A DNA stretch of 64,000 nucleotides from Flavobacteriales bacterium (GTDB taxonomy: Bacteria; Bacteroidota; Bacteroidia; Flavobacteriales_F; PHOS-HE28): NCBI GenBank assembly GCA_016710015.1, contig JADJLR010000001.1, positions 964,501 through 1,028,500 of the forward strand. The letters are read 5' to 3'. The position numbers and the translations under genes are program-made. Each line of letters starts with the position of its first letter. Within the stretch, counting starts at the first letter, position 1. Of the stretch, positions 51,900 through 61,301 are shown one piece after another. The notes below the pieces were generated by a model. The model had not been told where the DNA came from. It searched no databases and saw only the letters and a program-made list of their open reading frames with translations.

Positions 51900-54067
51900 G
51901 GGCCTGCGCGGTACTGCTCCTCCTCTTGCTGTGCGGTGTTTCGGCACGCGCACAGGAGGATGGTGTGCCGCGCGATGTGATCGAACAACGGATCGAGGCG
52001 GCCGCCGATCAACTGGGTGGCGAAGTGGACCTCACCACCCTCTTCGAGCAGCTCACCGATCACTACAAGGACCCGATCGACCTGAACCACACGGATGCAC
52101 AGGAGTTGAGCACCTTGCTCCTGCTCACCGACATCCAGATCAGCGCGATCCTACAACACATCAAGCAGTACGGCAAGTTGTTGAGCCTGTACGAACTGCA
52201 GACCGTGGACGGCCTTACCCCACCGGTGATCAACCTGATCCGACCCTTCGTCGCCGTGCGCGAGAACCCCTACCAAAGCACCGCGAGCATCAAGGAGATC
52301 TTCGCGAACGGGACCAGCGAATGGACCACCCGGAGCACCATGAACATCGAGTCGCGCAAGGGCTTCATGGATCGCGGGAACATCTTCGGCAAGGACTACA
52401 CCGACCCGGACGGTGATCCGCTTCCCGATTTCGATGACCCGCGGGTGGTGGATTCACTCCGACAGAACAACAAGGTCTACCTCGGCAGTCCGTTCCGTTT
52501 GTACACACGGTACCGGTTCCGCTACCGCCAGAACATCAGTTTCGGTTTCGTGGCGGAGAAGGATGAAGGCGAGCAGTTCTTCAAAGGGCGCAACGAACAA
52601 GGTTTCGACTACTACAGCGCGCATCTGTTCATCCGTGGCATCGGCAGACTGAAGGCCTTGGCCTTGGGCGATTACCAAGCGCAATTCGGACAAGGCCTCA
52701 CGTTCTGGAGTGGTTTGGCCTTCTCCTCGAAGAGCAGTTTCAGCATGAACGTGAAACGCAACGCCACCGGGCTTACACCGTATGCGAGCGTGAACGAGAA
52801 CCTGTACTTGCGCGGCGGTGCGGCCACCTTTTCACTCACGAAGAAGTTGGACATCACGGGCTTCGTTTCCAGCAAGCGCATCGATGCCAATGTGAGCACC
52901 TCTTCGACCAATGTGGACAGCCTTGGCAACAACTTGGGGAACGAAGTATTGGTGAGCAGTTTTCAGGAGGATGGCTTCCACCGCACGAACAGGGAACTGG
53001 ATAACAAGGATGCCTTGGGCGAGCGCGTCCTCGGCGGTCACTTGCGCTATGCCGATCGCGGATACAGCGTTGGTGCTACGGTGGCACATGTGGAATACTC
53101 CGGCAGCATTGCACCGAACACGGCCACGTATCGCCAATTCGTTTTCAACGGAAAGGAGAACACCACAGCGGGTGTGGATTGGAACGTGCTGTACCGCAAC
53201 CTCACCTGGTTCGGTGAAGTGGCCACCAGCGCCAATGGTGGCAAGGCCATGAACACCGGCTTGCTCATGTCACTGGACAAACGCGTGAGCATGAGCTTGC
53301 TCTACCGCAATTACGGTCGCAACTACCAAGCCCAGTTCGCCCGCTCCTTCGGGGAGACCATCGATCCGTGGAATGAGAAAGGGCTGTACACCGGCATCGA
53401 GATCCGTCCGAGCCGACAATGGACCTTCAATGCCTACTTCGATCAGTTCAGCTTCCCGTGGTTGCGCTACCTCACCGATGCACCGTCCGCCGGTTTCGAT
53501 TGGCTCGCACAACTGAATTGGAAGCCGAGCAAGAAGATGGAGATGTACGTGCGGGCCAAGCACCAGGACAAGGCGATCAACACCACCGTTGATGTGGATG
53601 GGATAGACCCACTGGTGCGCGCGGCACAAACGAATTACCGAGTGAATGCGAGCTACAAGGTGAGCGATGCAGTGAGTTTGCGCAGCCGTGTGGAGACCAT
53701 CGATTTCCAACGCGGAGCCTCACCGCTGGAGCATGGTTTCCTCATGTACCAGGACATCGTGCATCGCCCAAAGAGCAGTCCGCTGGAACTCACCTTCCGT
53801 GTGGCACTCTTCGATACCGACACCTACAACGCGCGGATCTATGCATACGAGAACGACCTGATCGGTGTATTCAGCATTCCAGCATACTATGGTCGCGGGA
53901 TGCGTTGGTATGCCATGGCACGCCTCACCCCGCTGCGGCGCGTGGACATCTGGCTGCGCTATGGTGCATTCATCTACCAGGACCAGACCGTGATCAGCAG
54001 TGGCTTGCAAGAGGTCAGTGGCAACATGCGAAGCGACCTGAAGTTGCAGGTCCGTTGGATCTTCTAA
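51896..54067 (+). CDS. helix-hairpin-helix domain outer-membrane protein
   Basis: A 723-residue exported protein. Signal peptide VLLLLLLCGVSARAQ; a ComEA-like helix-hairpin-helix at about residues 58-115 (PIDLNHTDAQELSTLLLLTD, IKQYGKLLSLYELQTVDGL); then a large beta-rich region with barrel-type strands (LYTRYRFRYRQNISFGFVAE, LGDYQAQFGQGLTFWSGLAF). In Bacteroidota such proteins regularly follow a PorV-like barrel gene. The HHH part may bind DNA or simply be structural. The family is uncharacterised. The coupled start suggests the pair acts together at the outer membrane. Confidence 0.75.
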   Translation: MRACAVLLLLLLCGVSARAQEDGVPRDVIEQRIEAAADQLGGEVDLTTLFEQLTDHYKDPIDLNHTDAQELSTLLLLTDIQISAILQHIKQYGKLLSLYELQTVDGLTPPVINLIRPFVAVRENPYQSTASIKEIFANGTSEWTTRSTMNIESRKGFMDRGNIFGKDYTDPDGDPLPDFDDPRVVDSLRQNNKVYLGSPFRLYTRYRFRYRQNISFGFVAEKDEGEQFFKGRNEQGFDYYSAHLFIRGIGRLKALALGDYQAQFGQGLTFWSGLAFSSKSSFSMNVKRNATGLTPYASVNENLYLRGGAATFSLTKKLDITGFVSSKRIDANVSTSSTNVDSLGNNLGNEVLVSSFQEDGFHRTNRELDNKDALGERVLGGHLRYADRGYSVGATVAHVEYSGSIAPNTATYRQFVFNGKENTTAGVDWNVLYRNLTWFGEVATSANGGKAMNTGLLMSLDKRVSMSLLYRNYGRNYQAQFARSFGETIDPWNEKGLYTGIEIRPSRQWTFNAYFDQFSFPWLRYLTDAPSAGFDWLAQLNWKPSKKMEMYVRAKHQDKAINTTVDVDGIDPLVRAAQTNYRVNASYKVSDAVSLRSRVETIDFQRGASPLEHGFLMYQDIVHRPKSSPLELTFRVALFDTDTYNARIYAYENDLIGVFSIPAYYGRGMRWYAMARLTPLRRVDIWLRYGAFIYQDQTVISSGLQEVSGNMRSDLKLQVRWIF

Positions 54068-54456
54068 TGGCCTTGCATCACATCCGCTTGGATCACACGA
54101 ACCCCAGCGCCATCTTGAGCGGCCAGACCATGCCGCGTTTGGAATTCCGACAAGCCCTGTTCCGTTCGCCGTTGCCCGGTTGGCAGAAACGGTTGTACAG
54201 TGCCGCCTTGGTGGTGACCACCGTGGCACATGGACTGGATGCGCGACGGTTGGCAGTGGACCACCAGGCGATGCGTTTCAGTTTGCTGTACAACCCGACA
54301 TGGCCGGAACCCGTGTTCCTGGACATCCGGCATTGGCCGTACACGCCATTGGAACTGCGCGAAGACGCACCCGTGACCAGTTGGAGTGTGGAATTGCGTT
54401 TGCGCGACTTGCGGTTGGGTCCGGAAGAATGGGTAGAGGTCGCATTCCTGGGTTGA
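54067..54456 (+). CDS. hypothetical protein downstream of the HHH gene
   Basis: A 129-residue protein, not recognised. It is rich in beta-prone stretches (MRFSLLYNPTWPEPVFLDIR, SWSVELRLRDLRLGPEEWVE) and lacks a signal peptide. Its ATG overlaps the preceding TAA by one base (TAATG), a coupling arrangement. Small cytosolic proteins of unknown function in this position occur in relatives, as far as I can tell from layout only. Confidence 0.5.
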   Translation: MALHHIRLDHTNPSAILSGQTMPRLEFRQALFRSPLPGWQKRLYSAALVVTTVAHGLDARRLAVDHQAMRFSLLYNPTWPEPVFLDIRHWPYTPLELREDAPVTSWSVELRLRDLRLGPEEWVEVAFLG

Positions 54457-54548
54457 ATCAAACGGTCCATCGCCGCTCCCTTTCCAATCGTTCATGCCCA
54501 CGAATGCGGCATCGGTGCGATGTACCTTTGGCCGGTTCGTTCACCGCC

Positions 54549-55310
54549 ATGCGCATTCCCCTTCTGCTCCTCTTCGTATTGTCGTTCTCCGCGGGCCGTG
54601 CCCAACTGAACAACTGGGACCCGAGCTGGTACCCCACGGACACCGCACTGGTCTTCCACGACGACTTGGACTATTACCTGAACGCATACAGCAAGGCCGA
54701 CATCAAGAAGATGCGGAAGCAGGTGAACATCTGGCACATGAACTTCGACAAGTTGATGCGCGCCACCATCCGCGATCTCCGCACGTACAGCGAAGGCGGA
54801 GGCATGGTACCACGCACGCACGACTTCACCTTGCCGACCGCACAGAATGGAATGCCATACACCTTGAGTGCGAATCCGGGCAAGATCCGCGCTTTCATGT
54901 TCGGCAGCATCACCAACCCACCTGCCCGCATGCAAGTGGAACAGTGGCAGCGCTTGGCGAAGAAGTACGCCGGCAAGGATGTCCAGTTGTTCGTGATCTA
55001 CGGCGATGAGTTGCACCCCGGGGACCACAAGGAATTCAAAGCCTACCCGAAGCCCAAGAGCGAATACGAGAAGTTGGCCTACGCGCAGGAATTCGCGCAG
55101 TTGAGCAGCCTCCCGGTATTGGTGGATGGCCTGAACAATGCCACCTACGATGCTTACGGCAAAGCCCCGAACGGTGCCTACTTGGTGGATGCCGATGGTT
55201 CCCTCGTATTCCGAGGAACCTGGGCCGATGCGCGCAAGATGGAGCACATGATCGACACGCTCCTGAAGTGGTACAAGGCCGGCAAGCCGAAGGAGTATTT
55301 GCCGCAGTAG
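54549..55310 (+). CDS. secreted thioredoxin-fold protein (deiodinase-like)
   Basis: A 253-residue protein. The ATG at 54549 gives a signal peptide (IPLLLLFVLSFSAGRAQ). The C-terminal half follows a thioredoxin fold: IRAFMFGSITNPPARMQVEQ in the active-site position, QLFVIYGDELHPGD, then PVLVDGLNNATYDAYGKAPN, GAYLVDADGSLVFRG. That last block and the GSITNPP in place of CxxC resemble iodothyronine-deiodinase-like and peroxiredoxin-like proteins. No redox cysteine is present, so it is probably not a disulfide oxidoreductase. A terminator follows 50 bases downstream. Confidence 0.65.
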   Translation: MRIPLLLLFVLSFSAGRAQLNNWDPSWYPTDTALVFHDDLDYYLNAYSKADIKKMRKQVNIWHMNFDKLMRATIRDLRTYSEGGGMVPRTHDFTLPTAQNGMPYTLSANPGKIRAFMFGSITNPPARMQVEQWQRLAKKYAGKDVQLFVIYGDELHPGDHKEFKAYPKPKSEYEKLAYAQEFAQLSSLPVLVDGLNNATYDAYGKAPNGAYLVDADGSLVFRGTWADARKMEHMIDTLLKWYKAGKPKEYLPQ

Positions 55311-55361
55311 ATCTGGCTTCCACAGAAGAAAGAGAAGACCATCCGCAGATTTCGCAGATGG

Positions 55362-55386
55362 GGCCGCTTACCAGCGGCCTTTTGTT
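55362..55386 (+). terminator. rho-independent terminator
   Basis: GGCCGCT-TACC-AGCGGCC followed by TTTTGTT, 51 bases after the stop of 54549-55310. A clear stem and T-run. Confidence 0.8.
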
Positions 55387-55430
55387 CTACTCAGAACTCT
55401 TCGATCGCTGCGCTCACCCGCCTCCACGTG

Positions 55431-55917
55431 AGCCGGTAGGCGAACCCATCTGCGAAATCTGCGGATAACCAAGAGGCCGTTAGGCCGACCATCCACCCCA
55501 TCTGTGGACGCATCCAACCATCCCAACAGTCATCCCAATGAGCCGGTAGGCGAACCCATCCGCGAAATCTGCGGATAACCAAGAGGCCGTTAGGCCGACC
55601 ATCCACCCCATCTGTGGACGCATCCAACCATCCCAACAGTCATCCCAATGAGCCGGTAGGCGAACCCATCCGCGAAATCTGCGGATAACCAAGAGGCCGT
55701 TAGGCCGACCATCCACCCCATCTGTGGACGCATTCAACCATCCCAACAGTCATCCCAATGAGCCGGTAGGCGAACCCATCCGCGAAATCTGCGGATAACC
55801 AAGAGGCCGTTAGGCCGACCATCCACCCCATCTGTGGACGCATTCAACCATCCCAACAGTCATCCCAATGAGCCGGTAGGCGAACCGATCTGCGAAATCT
55901 GCGGATGAACTCTCACA
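55431..55917. repeat. 110-bp tandem repeat, about 4.4 copies
   Basis: AGCCGGTAGGCGAACCCATC recurs at 55431, 55541, 55651, 55761 and 55871, exactly 110 bases apart. Units are almost identical; one substitution (CATCCAACC to CATTCAACC) marks the last two. Each holds the inverted repeats CCGCGAAATCTGCGG and GGCCGTTAGGCC. It fills the gap between two convergent genes. The last copy reaches into the end of the MATE gene. Confidence 0.9.
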
Positions 55918-57304
55918 CCTTCATCAACTTCCATTTGCCGCGTTGGAAGATGATGGCGCAGAGCACGGCCAGGATGCTTTCGCTGATGGCCACCGAGGCA
56001 TACACACCTACCGGTCCCCAGGCCAAGACCAGTGCGAGGAAATAGGCCAAGGGGATCTCGATGATCCAGAAGCAGATCACGTTCAACCAGGTCGGTGTCA
56101 AGCTATCCCCGGCCCCATTCAATGCTTGGGCCAGCACCATGCCGTAGCCGTAGAAGAAGTAGCCCAAGCTGATCACCCGCAGCGCGAGAATGGCATACCC
56201 ATCGGCCGCGGGTCCTTGGTCGAAGAACGAAACGATCCACGGCGCTGCCGACCAGAACAGGACGGTGACCAGCACCATGTACGCCATGTTGTAGTGTCCG
56301 CCCCACCACGCCCTGCGCGCTGCACGATCCGGTTGCTCCGCACCCAAGTTCTGGCCTACGAGGGTCGCAGCGGCATTGGCCATTCCCCACGCCGGTAGCA
56401 TCGCCACGATCACGATCCGCACCGCCACCATATATCCGCCAACGGCCACCGTTCCGAACATGGCAATGATGCGCACCAGGAATACCCAGCTCAAACTGGC
56501 GATCAGGAATTGCCCCACACCACCCAAGGACACCTTGATGATCCCGCGCAACACCTTGGCCACGGGACGTACATGAGCGCGGGTGATGCCGAAGTTGCCA
56601 CCGGGTCGGATCAGGTTCCACAACAGGAATAGCACGCCGATGCTTCGACCGATGGTCGTGGCCACGGCGGCGCCATACAAACCAAGCGCGGGGAACGGGC
56701 CAAGACCGAAGATGAGCGCAGGGTCCAGAACGATGTTGATGCCATTCGCGATGGCCAATGTGCGCAACGCGATCCCCGGATCCCCCGCACCACGGAACAC
56801 CGCGTTGATCGCGAACAGCAAGGTGACCACCAAGTTGCTGGCGAGCATCAAGCGGGCATAGGGTGTGGCGACCGCAAGCACATCGGCTCCAGCGCCCATC
56901 ATCACCAAAAGTCGCGGCGCGAACAACGCTGCCGGAATGGCGAGTACAAGGCCGAGGACAATGGCAAGGAACAAGCTCTGGCCTGCCGCGATCCGTGTAC
57001 CGGGTCTATCCTTCGCACCGGTGCGCCGTGCCACCACCGCCGTGATCCCCATGCCCAAGCCCCAGGCCATGGAATACACCGGTACCATCAGCGATTCGGT
57101 CAAACCAACGGTCGCGGTGGCCACCACACCGAGTTTGCTCACGAAATAGGTATCCACCAAAGCGAAGAGTGCCTCCATCCCCATTTCCAGGATCATGGGG
57201 ATGCTGAGCAGAACGATCGCGCGCCGCATGCCCATTGCGGTGTAGTCCTGTTCCTTACCGGAAAGGCTTTCCGCAATGACCTTGAACAAACGACCGAGGA
57301 ACAT
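55913..57304 (-). CDS. MATE family efflux transporter
   Basis: A 463-residue transporter with 12 hydrophobic segments in two related halves (AFGTVAVGGYMVAVRI-type repeats; ALVDTYFVSKLGVVATATVG at about residues 46-65 and SLSWVFLVRIIAMFGTVAVG in the second half). MATE proteins export drugs or metabolites by Na or H antiport. The ATG at 57304 avoids an unlikely basic extension. Its last codons touch the tandem repeat. No linked regulator is evident. Confidence 0.88.
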   Translation of the reverse strand: MFLGRLFKVIAESLSGKEQDYTAMGMRRAIVLLSIPMILEMGMEALFALVDTYFVSKLGVVATATVGLTESLMVPVYSMAWGLGMGITAVVARRTGAKDRPGTRIAAGQSLFLAIVLGLVLAIPAALFAPRLLVMMGAGADVLAVATPYARLMLASNLVVTLLFAINAVFRGAGDPGIALRTLAIANGINIVLDPALIFGLGPFPALGLYGAAVATTIGRSIGVLFLLWNLIRPGGNFGITRAHVRPVAKVLRGIIKVSLGGVGQFLIASLSWVFLVRIIAMFGTVAVGGYMVAVRIVIVAMLPAWGMANAAATLVGQNLGAEQPDRAARRAWWGGHYNMAYMVLVTVLFWSAAPWIVSFFDQGPAADGYAILALRVISLGYFFYGYGMVLAQALNGAGDSLTPTWLNVICFWIIEIPLAYFLALVLAWGPVGVYASVAISESILAVLCAIIFQRGKWKLMKV

Positions 57305-57442
57305 GGGTGGTGGATCCGGGTGCAAGATCGGTATCAGAGCGACGCTCGCGGCCGATCCCACGGCTCCATTCCACACGGATCCGTTCAAACAACGCGTGAA
57401 TTCCGCTCGGCGCACCGCACACGGCCCGGTAGTTTTGTTCGC

Positions 57443-58618
57443 ATGCTTCGTTCACTCTTGTTTTCCGGTCTGTTGATCGGTTCCGTCACGTCTCCAGCAC
57501 AGAACCTACTGCAACGTTTGCAGAACGATACCATGCCGAACCTCGTGGCGAATCCCGGCTTCGAGGAGACCGTGCGCACCTATTGCAGTTGGACACAGGA
57601 TCCGGCCAAGTTCAACGCGAACATGAGTGCGTGGAGCAGCCCCACGCAGACCACGCCGGACCATTTCAGTACGAACAACGATCCGGACTGCTGGGCCCAC
57701 CCGACCAAACACAGCAAACAAGGCACGCACGATGGCAGCGGTATGGTGGGCATCAAGACCTACGGAAAAGGGAACACGCCCACCTATTGGCACGAATACG
57801 TGCAAGGCACACTTCCTGAACCGTTGACCGCCGGGGTACGCTACATCGCCGAGTGTTGGGTGGTGCGCGCACAACGGAGCAACGAGGCGAGCAACAACAT
57901 CGGGATCGTCTTTCAGGACGCGCCGATCGCCACGCGCGATTGCCTGCCGTTGTACATCACCCCGCATGTGAACGAAGAGAAATTGGTGACCGGCGGTTGG
58001 CACAAGGTGAGCGGCGTGTTCGATGCCATCGGGACAGAGCAGTACATCTTGATCGGCAATTTCTACGGTGATGAGGTCACCACGCACGAACGCCAACCCG
58101 ATGGCGAACGCGGAGCGTACTACTTCGTGGACGATGTGAATGTTCGCATTGCGCCGCCCGGAACCAAGCTCACCCCGAAACCGAAAGAGAGCGTTCCGCC
58201 GCCGCCCAAGAAGGTGGTGCCCGACCATTCGAGCAGCGCGACCGTGGACATCCACGAAGTGGAGCCAGCTGTCGGCACCCGTGTTCGGTTGGACAATGTG
58301 CAATTCGATTTCGACAAGGCCACGTTGCTTCCTGGCCACGAAGATGAGTTGGACAAGCTGGTGGATGTGATGACGGACTACCCGTTCGTTCGCGCCGAGA
58401 TCGAAGGTCACACGGACGACCAAGGGAGCGACTCGTACAACCTGCAACTGAGCGACGATCGCGCCAAGGCGGTTGTGGACTACCTGCTGAAGAAGAAGGT
58501 GGATAAGGAGCGCCTCACGTGGAAAGGCTATGGTGAAAGCAAGCCCCTAAAGCCCAACACGAGCGAAGAGAACCGCGCGGTGAATCGGCGGGTGGAATTC
58601 AGGGTGGTGGAGCGGTGA
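57443..58618 (+). CDS. OmpA family protein with N-terminal sandwich domain
   Basis: A 391-residue exported protein. Signal peptide LLFSGLLIGSVTSPAQ; an N-terminal carbohydrate-binding-like sandwich (NLVANPGFEETVRTYCSW, with YYFVDDVNVRIAPPG at its end); a proline-rich linker (PPPPKKVV) near residue 255; then an OmpA domain (VQFDFDKATLLPGHEDELDK, AEIEGHTDDQGSDSYNLQLS, AVNRRVEFRVVER). It should bind peptidoglycan through the conserved Asp/Arg pair and display the sandwich outward. It is divergent from the MATE gene. Confidence 0.88.
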   Translation: MLRSLLFSGLLIGSVTSPAQNLLQRLQNDTMPNLVANPGFEETVRTYCSWTQDPAKFNANMSAWSSPTQTTPDHFSTNNDPDCWAHPTKHSKQGTHDGSGMVGIKTYGKGNTPTYWHEYVQGTLPEPLTAGVRYIAECWVVRAQRSNEASNNIGIVFQDAPIATRDCLPLYITPHVNEEKLVTGGWHKVSGVFDAIGTEQYILIGNFYGDEVTTHERQPDGERGAYYFVDDVNVRIAPPGTKLTPKPKESVPPPPKKVVPDHSSSATVDIHEVEPAVGTRVRLDNVQFDFDKATLLPGHEDELDKLVDVMTDYPFVRAEIEGHTDDQGSDSYNLQLSDDRAKAVVDYLLKKKVDKERLTWKGYGESKPLKPNTSEENRAVNRRVEFRVVER

Positions 58619-58754
58619 CCGATACGTCTTTGAACAAGGTGTAGCATTCTGTGGAACAACCACGATAAACGCAATGAGCATTGCTAATCACGGGTGCTGT
58701 GCAATAACTTCACCACGTACATCAGAGTGAAGCCACGAATCAAACCCTACTTCC

Positions 58755-61301
58755 ATGTATCGACCAATCCTCACGCCACTGCTGTTCCTTTTCACTTTGG
58801 GATCAGGCATCGCTCAGTACATCCCTCCTGATTTCTATCTTGAAAGGTATATGCCCTCCATCGGTTTCTGGAAGAACCATGGACAGGTTCGAGGAACTGA
58901 CGGAGTAAAGAGAGATGACGTTAAGTTCTATACCCTAGGTTCTGTTCCTCTGGCTTACATGCGGACGAAGTCACGAGTGTCGTTTACACTACCCGTGGTT
59001 GATACCCTTATATCAACTGTCGACACGCTCTATCACATTGAAATGGTTCCGTATGGAACAGAAGCGGCACAGGTTGATCCTGTTGGTGCAGTGTTGAAAG
59101 ATAGCCATTTGAATTACCATCTACCGCATTGCGGGAATACAGGAATCGCAAACGTAGAGGGATACAGCAGAGTGTTGTATGAGAACATATTCCCGTATGT
59201 GGACCTTCATTTCTACAGTGGTGGTTTTGGTCAGAAAATGGCGCTAGTCTGCAGGCCGGGAAGCAATCTTTCACAGGTTAAACTCCGCTTCAATGGCCAG
59301 GACAGCTTGAATACGGACCTATGGGGCAGCCTAAAACTCTATTCAAACGGAAAGTACTTCGTTCTACCCGAAGCGATAGCCTATCAAGTGAATGCGGACA
59401 ATTCCTTGGAACCAGTATCTTGGGGTGCAACGTACACGGCAGATGAAGATATGGGCATTGTTGGCTTCTATAATGGCGCATATGACCAATCAAAGCCGCT
59501 TGTACTTCTGATAGGACCACCGCCTGCCATTGGAGGTCAGATGATTACACCCGGTGTGTGTTGGAGCACATATTTGGGCGGTGACGGTCGCGATGAGATA
59601 GAGGATAGTGATGTGGACGAAGCCGGCAACTACTATGTCGCTGGACGAACTGAATCTCAGGTCCTCAACTTTCCTATACAAGCGGGGGTGGTGTATTTTC
59701 AAGCAAGCCCGATGGCCTTCATCAGTAAATTCACAGCCAATTATGAGATACTCTGGTCCACCTATTACGGTGGATCATTTGGTTACCAAAGTGCAAGAGC
59801 CTTGCGGGTGCGACCGGGTGTCGAACCGAACATTCTTGTTGGCGGCTTCACTAACGCGGATGACCTCTGGACGGTCGACCCTGAAGATGACAGTTATTTC
59901 AACGAAAGTTCATCACGAGGCGGTTTCGTTGCGGAACTGAATTCTATTGGGGCAGCTATTTGGTCCACGTACATAGGTGACGGCAATTTTAACGTGTTAG
60001 ATATTGACCTACATACGAATGGAAAATTCGCCATTGTGGGCCAAGCAGAAGGGCAGACCTTGCCGATTGAACAGGAAACAGCAGACCCCAGTGCACAACA
60101 CTGGAACTATGTTGGTTCCCTCGATCAGAACACCCCTGGTGACGGATACATCGTCCTCTTCAATGCAGAACGAAGAACGATCTGGTCCACATACCTAGGT
60201 GGGAATTATGGAGAGTCGGCCGAGAATGTTCGGTTCGGTGACCATAAGCTTGTCGTTGCTGGTCAAACAACTAGCACGAACATCCCGCTCAAAGATGGCG
60301 GTAACGATGCTTTGGATGAGGACTGGCATGGCAGTAGCGACATCTTCATCATGGAGTTTGATCTGGTAGGTGAGTGGAAATGGACCACGTACTTTGGAGG
60401 CAGCTTGGGTGAATCCATAGGCGACCAAGGCATGGCTATCATGCCGGGTAATGGCGATGGCAAAGAGGACGTCCTTATCGTTGGCATGTCCTCCAGTTCT
60501 GACCTACCCTTAGAACCGGGGCCTAACTGGCATGACATTACCTACAAACCGGGCTTGCAGGGATACATTCTCCGTATAAATGGAGAGGATCGATCCATCG
60601 AATGGTTGACCTATGCAAAAGGACTTGGAACCAATTCGGATTACACGCATCTGAATTCGGTTGTGACCGACCCGTTGAACCGGATCTTCGTAGGTGGTTT
60701 AAGTTGGGATCCGACTTTCGTACTTCAGAATGCGGACAACCTATACTCGGCCTCGGGGATCTATGGTGTCGGCGATGCGGTACTCATGTGCTTCTCGGAC
60801 GAACAGGAATTGCGCTGGTCCACCTATTTCGGCGGTCAAGAGGGCGGCAACTTTGGCGATGATGTGCGAACCCTAGCGATGATGGGAACGGACCGCCTTT
60901 ATGCTGCGGGCACTACCTATTCGGCGTACAGCCCTATCTCCTTTTTCCCCTTCACTGACCCTGTAGGTGATGATGACTGGTTTGATAACACGTTCTATCC
61001 ACAGACCGACGCATTCACAGCGGCTTTTTGTATTGATGGGTTGCTCACGGGTGTCCAAAACCTAGCAGACTTCCGAGGCACCTTGCGTGTTGAGCAATTG
61101 ACAGGGTCAGAAGTTCGCGTTTCCGGCTTGACTGGAGCCGGTAACGCTTACCTATGCGATGCACGAGGCCGCGTGATAGACAGCATTCGACTACGTTCCG
61201 ATGAGAGCATTTGGCATTTGGATATGGCTGGTCATGCCAATGGTATATATGTGGTGAATGCACCTGGAGCGGGTGCCGCACGTATCCTCAATCAGCCATG
61301 A
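58755..61301 (+). CDS. SBBP-type propeller protein, T9SS cargo
   Basis: An 848-residue secreted protein (signal peptide ILTPLLFLFTLGSGIAQ). An N-terminal DUF7948-like domain (FWKNHGQVRGT near residue 38, NIFPYVDLHFYSGGFGQKMA) is followed by beta-propeller repeats, each with an (I/L)(L/R)WSTY(L/Y)GG motif, as in WSTYLGGDGRDEIEDSDVDE and WSTYFGGQEGGNFGDDV. A short C-terminal domain (ANGIYVVNAPGAGAARI) looks like a T9SS sorting signal. GC is lower than in the neighbours. Its stop overlaps the next start (ATGA). Confidence 0.8.
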   Translation: MYRPILTPLLFLFTLGSGIAQYIPPDFYLERYMPSIGFWKNHGQVRGTDGVKRDDVKFYTLGSVPLAYMRTKSRVSFTLPVVDTLISTVDTLYHIEMVPYGTEAAQVDPVGAVLKDSHLNYHLPHCGNTGIANVEGYSRVLYENIFPYVDLHFYSGGFGQKMALVCRPGSNLSQVKLRFNGQDSLNTDLWGSLKLYSNGKYFVLPEAIAYQVNADNSLEPVSWGATYTADEDMGIVGFYNGAYDQSKPLVLLIGPPPAIGGQMITPGVCWSTYLGGDGRDEIEDSDVDEAGNYYVAGRTESQVLNFPIQAGVVYFQASPMAFISKFTANYEILWSTYYGGSFGYQSARALRVRPGVEPNILVGGFTNADDLWTVDPEDDSYFNESSSRGGFVAELNSIGAAIWSTYIGDGNFNVLDIDLHTNGKFAIVGQAEGQTLPIEQETADPSAQHWNYVGSLDQNTPGDGYIVLFNAERRTIWSTYLGGNYGESAENVRFGDHKLVVAGQTTSTNIPLKDGGNDALDEDWHGSSDIFIMEFDLVGEWKWTTYFGGSLGESIGDQGMAIMPGNGDGKEDVLIVGMSSSSDLPLEPGPNWHDITYKPGLQGYILRINGEDRSIEWLTYAKGLGTNSDYTHLNSVVTDPLNRIFVGGLSWDPTFVLQNADNLYSASGIYGVGDAVLMCFSDEQELRWSTYFGGQEGGNFGDDVRTLAMMGTDRLYAAGTTYSAYSPISFFPFTDPVGDDDWFDNTFYPQTDAFTAAFCIDGLLTGVQNLADFRGTLRVEQLTGSEVRVSGLTGAGNAYLCDARGRVIDSIRLRSDESIWHLDMAGHANGIYVVNAPGAGAARILNQP

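Noticed and set aside
55431..55917. Possible CRISPR array from regularly spaced repeats
   Set aside because: The whole 110-base period is conserved, with no variable spacers, and no cas gene is in the window.
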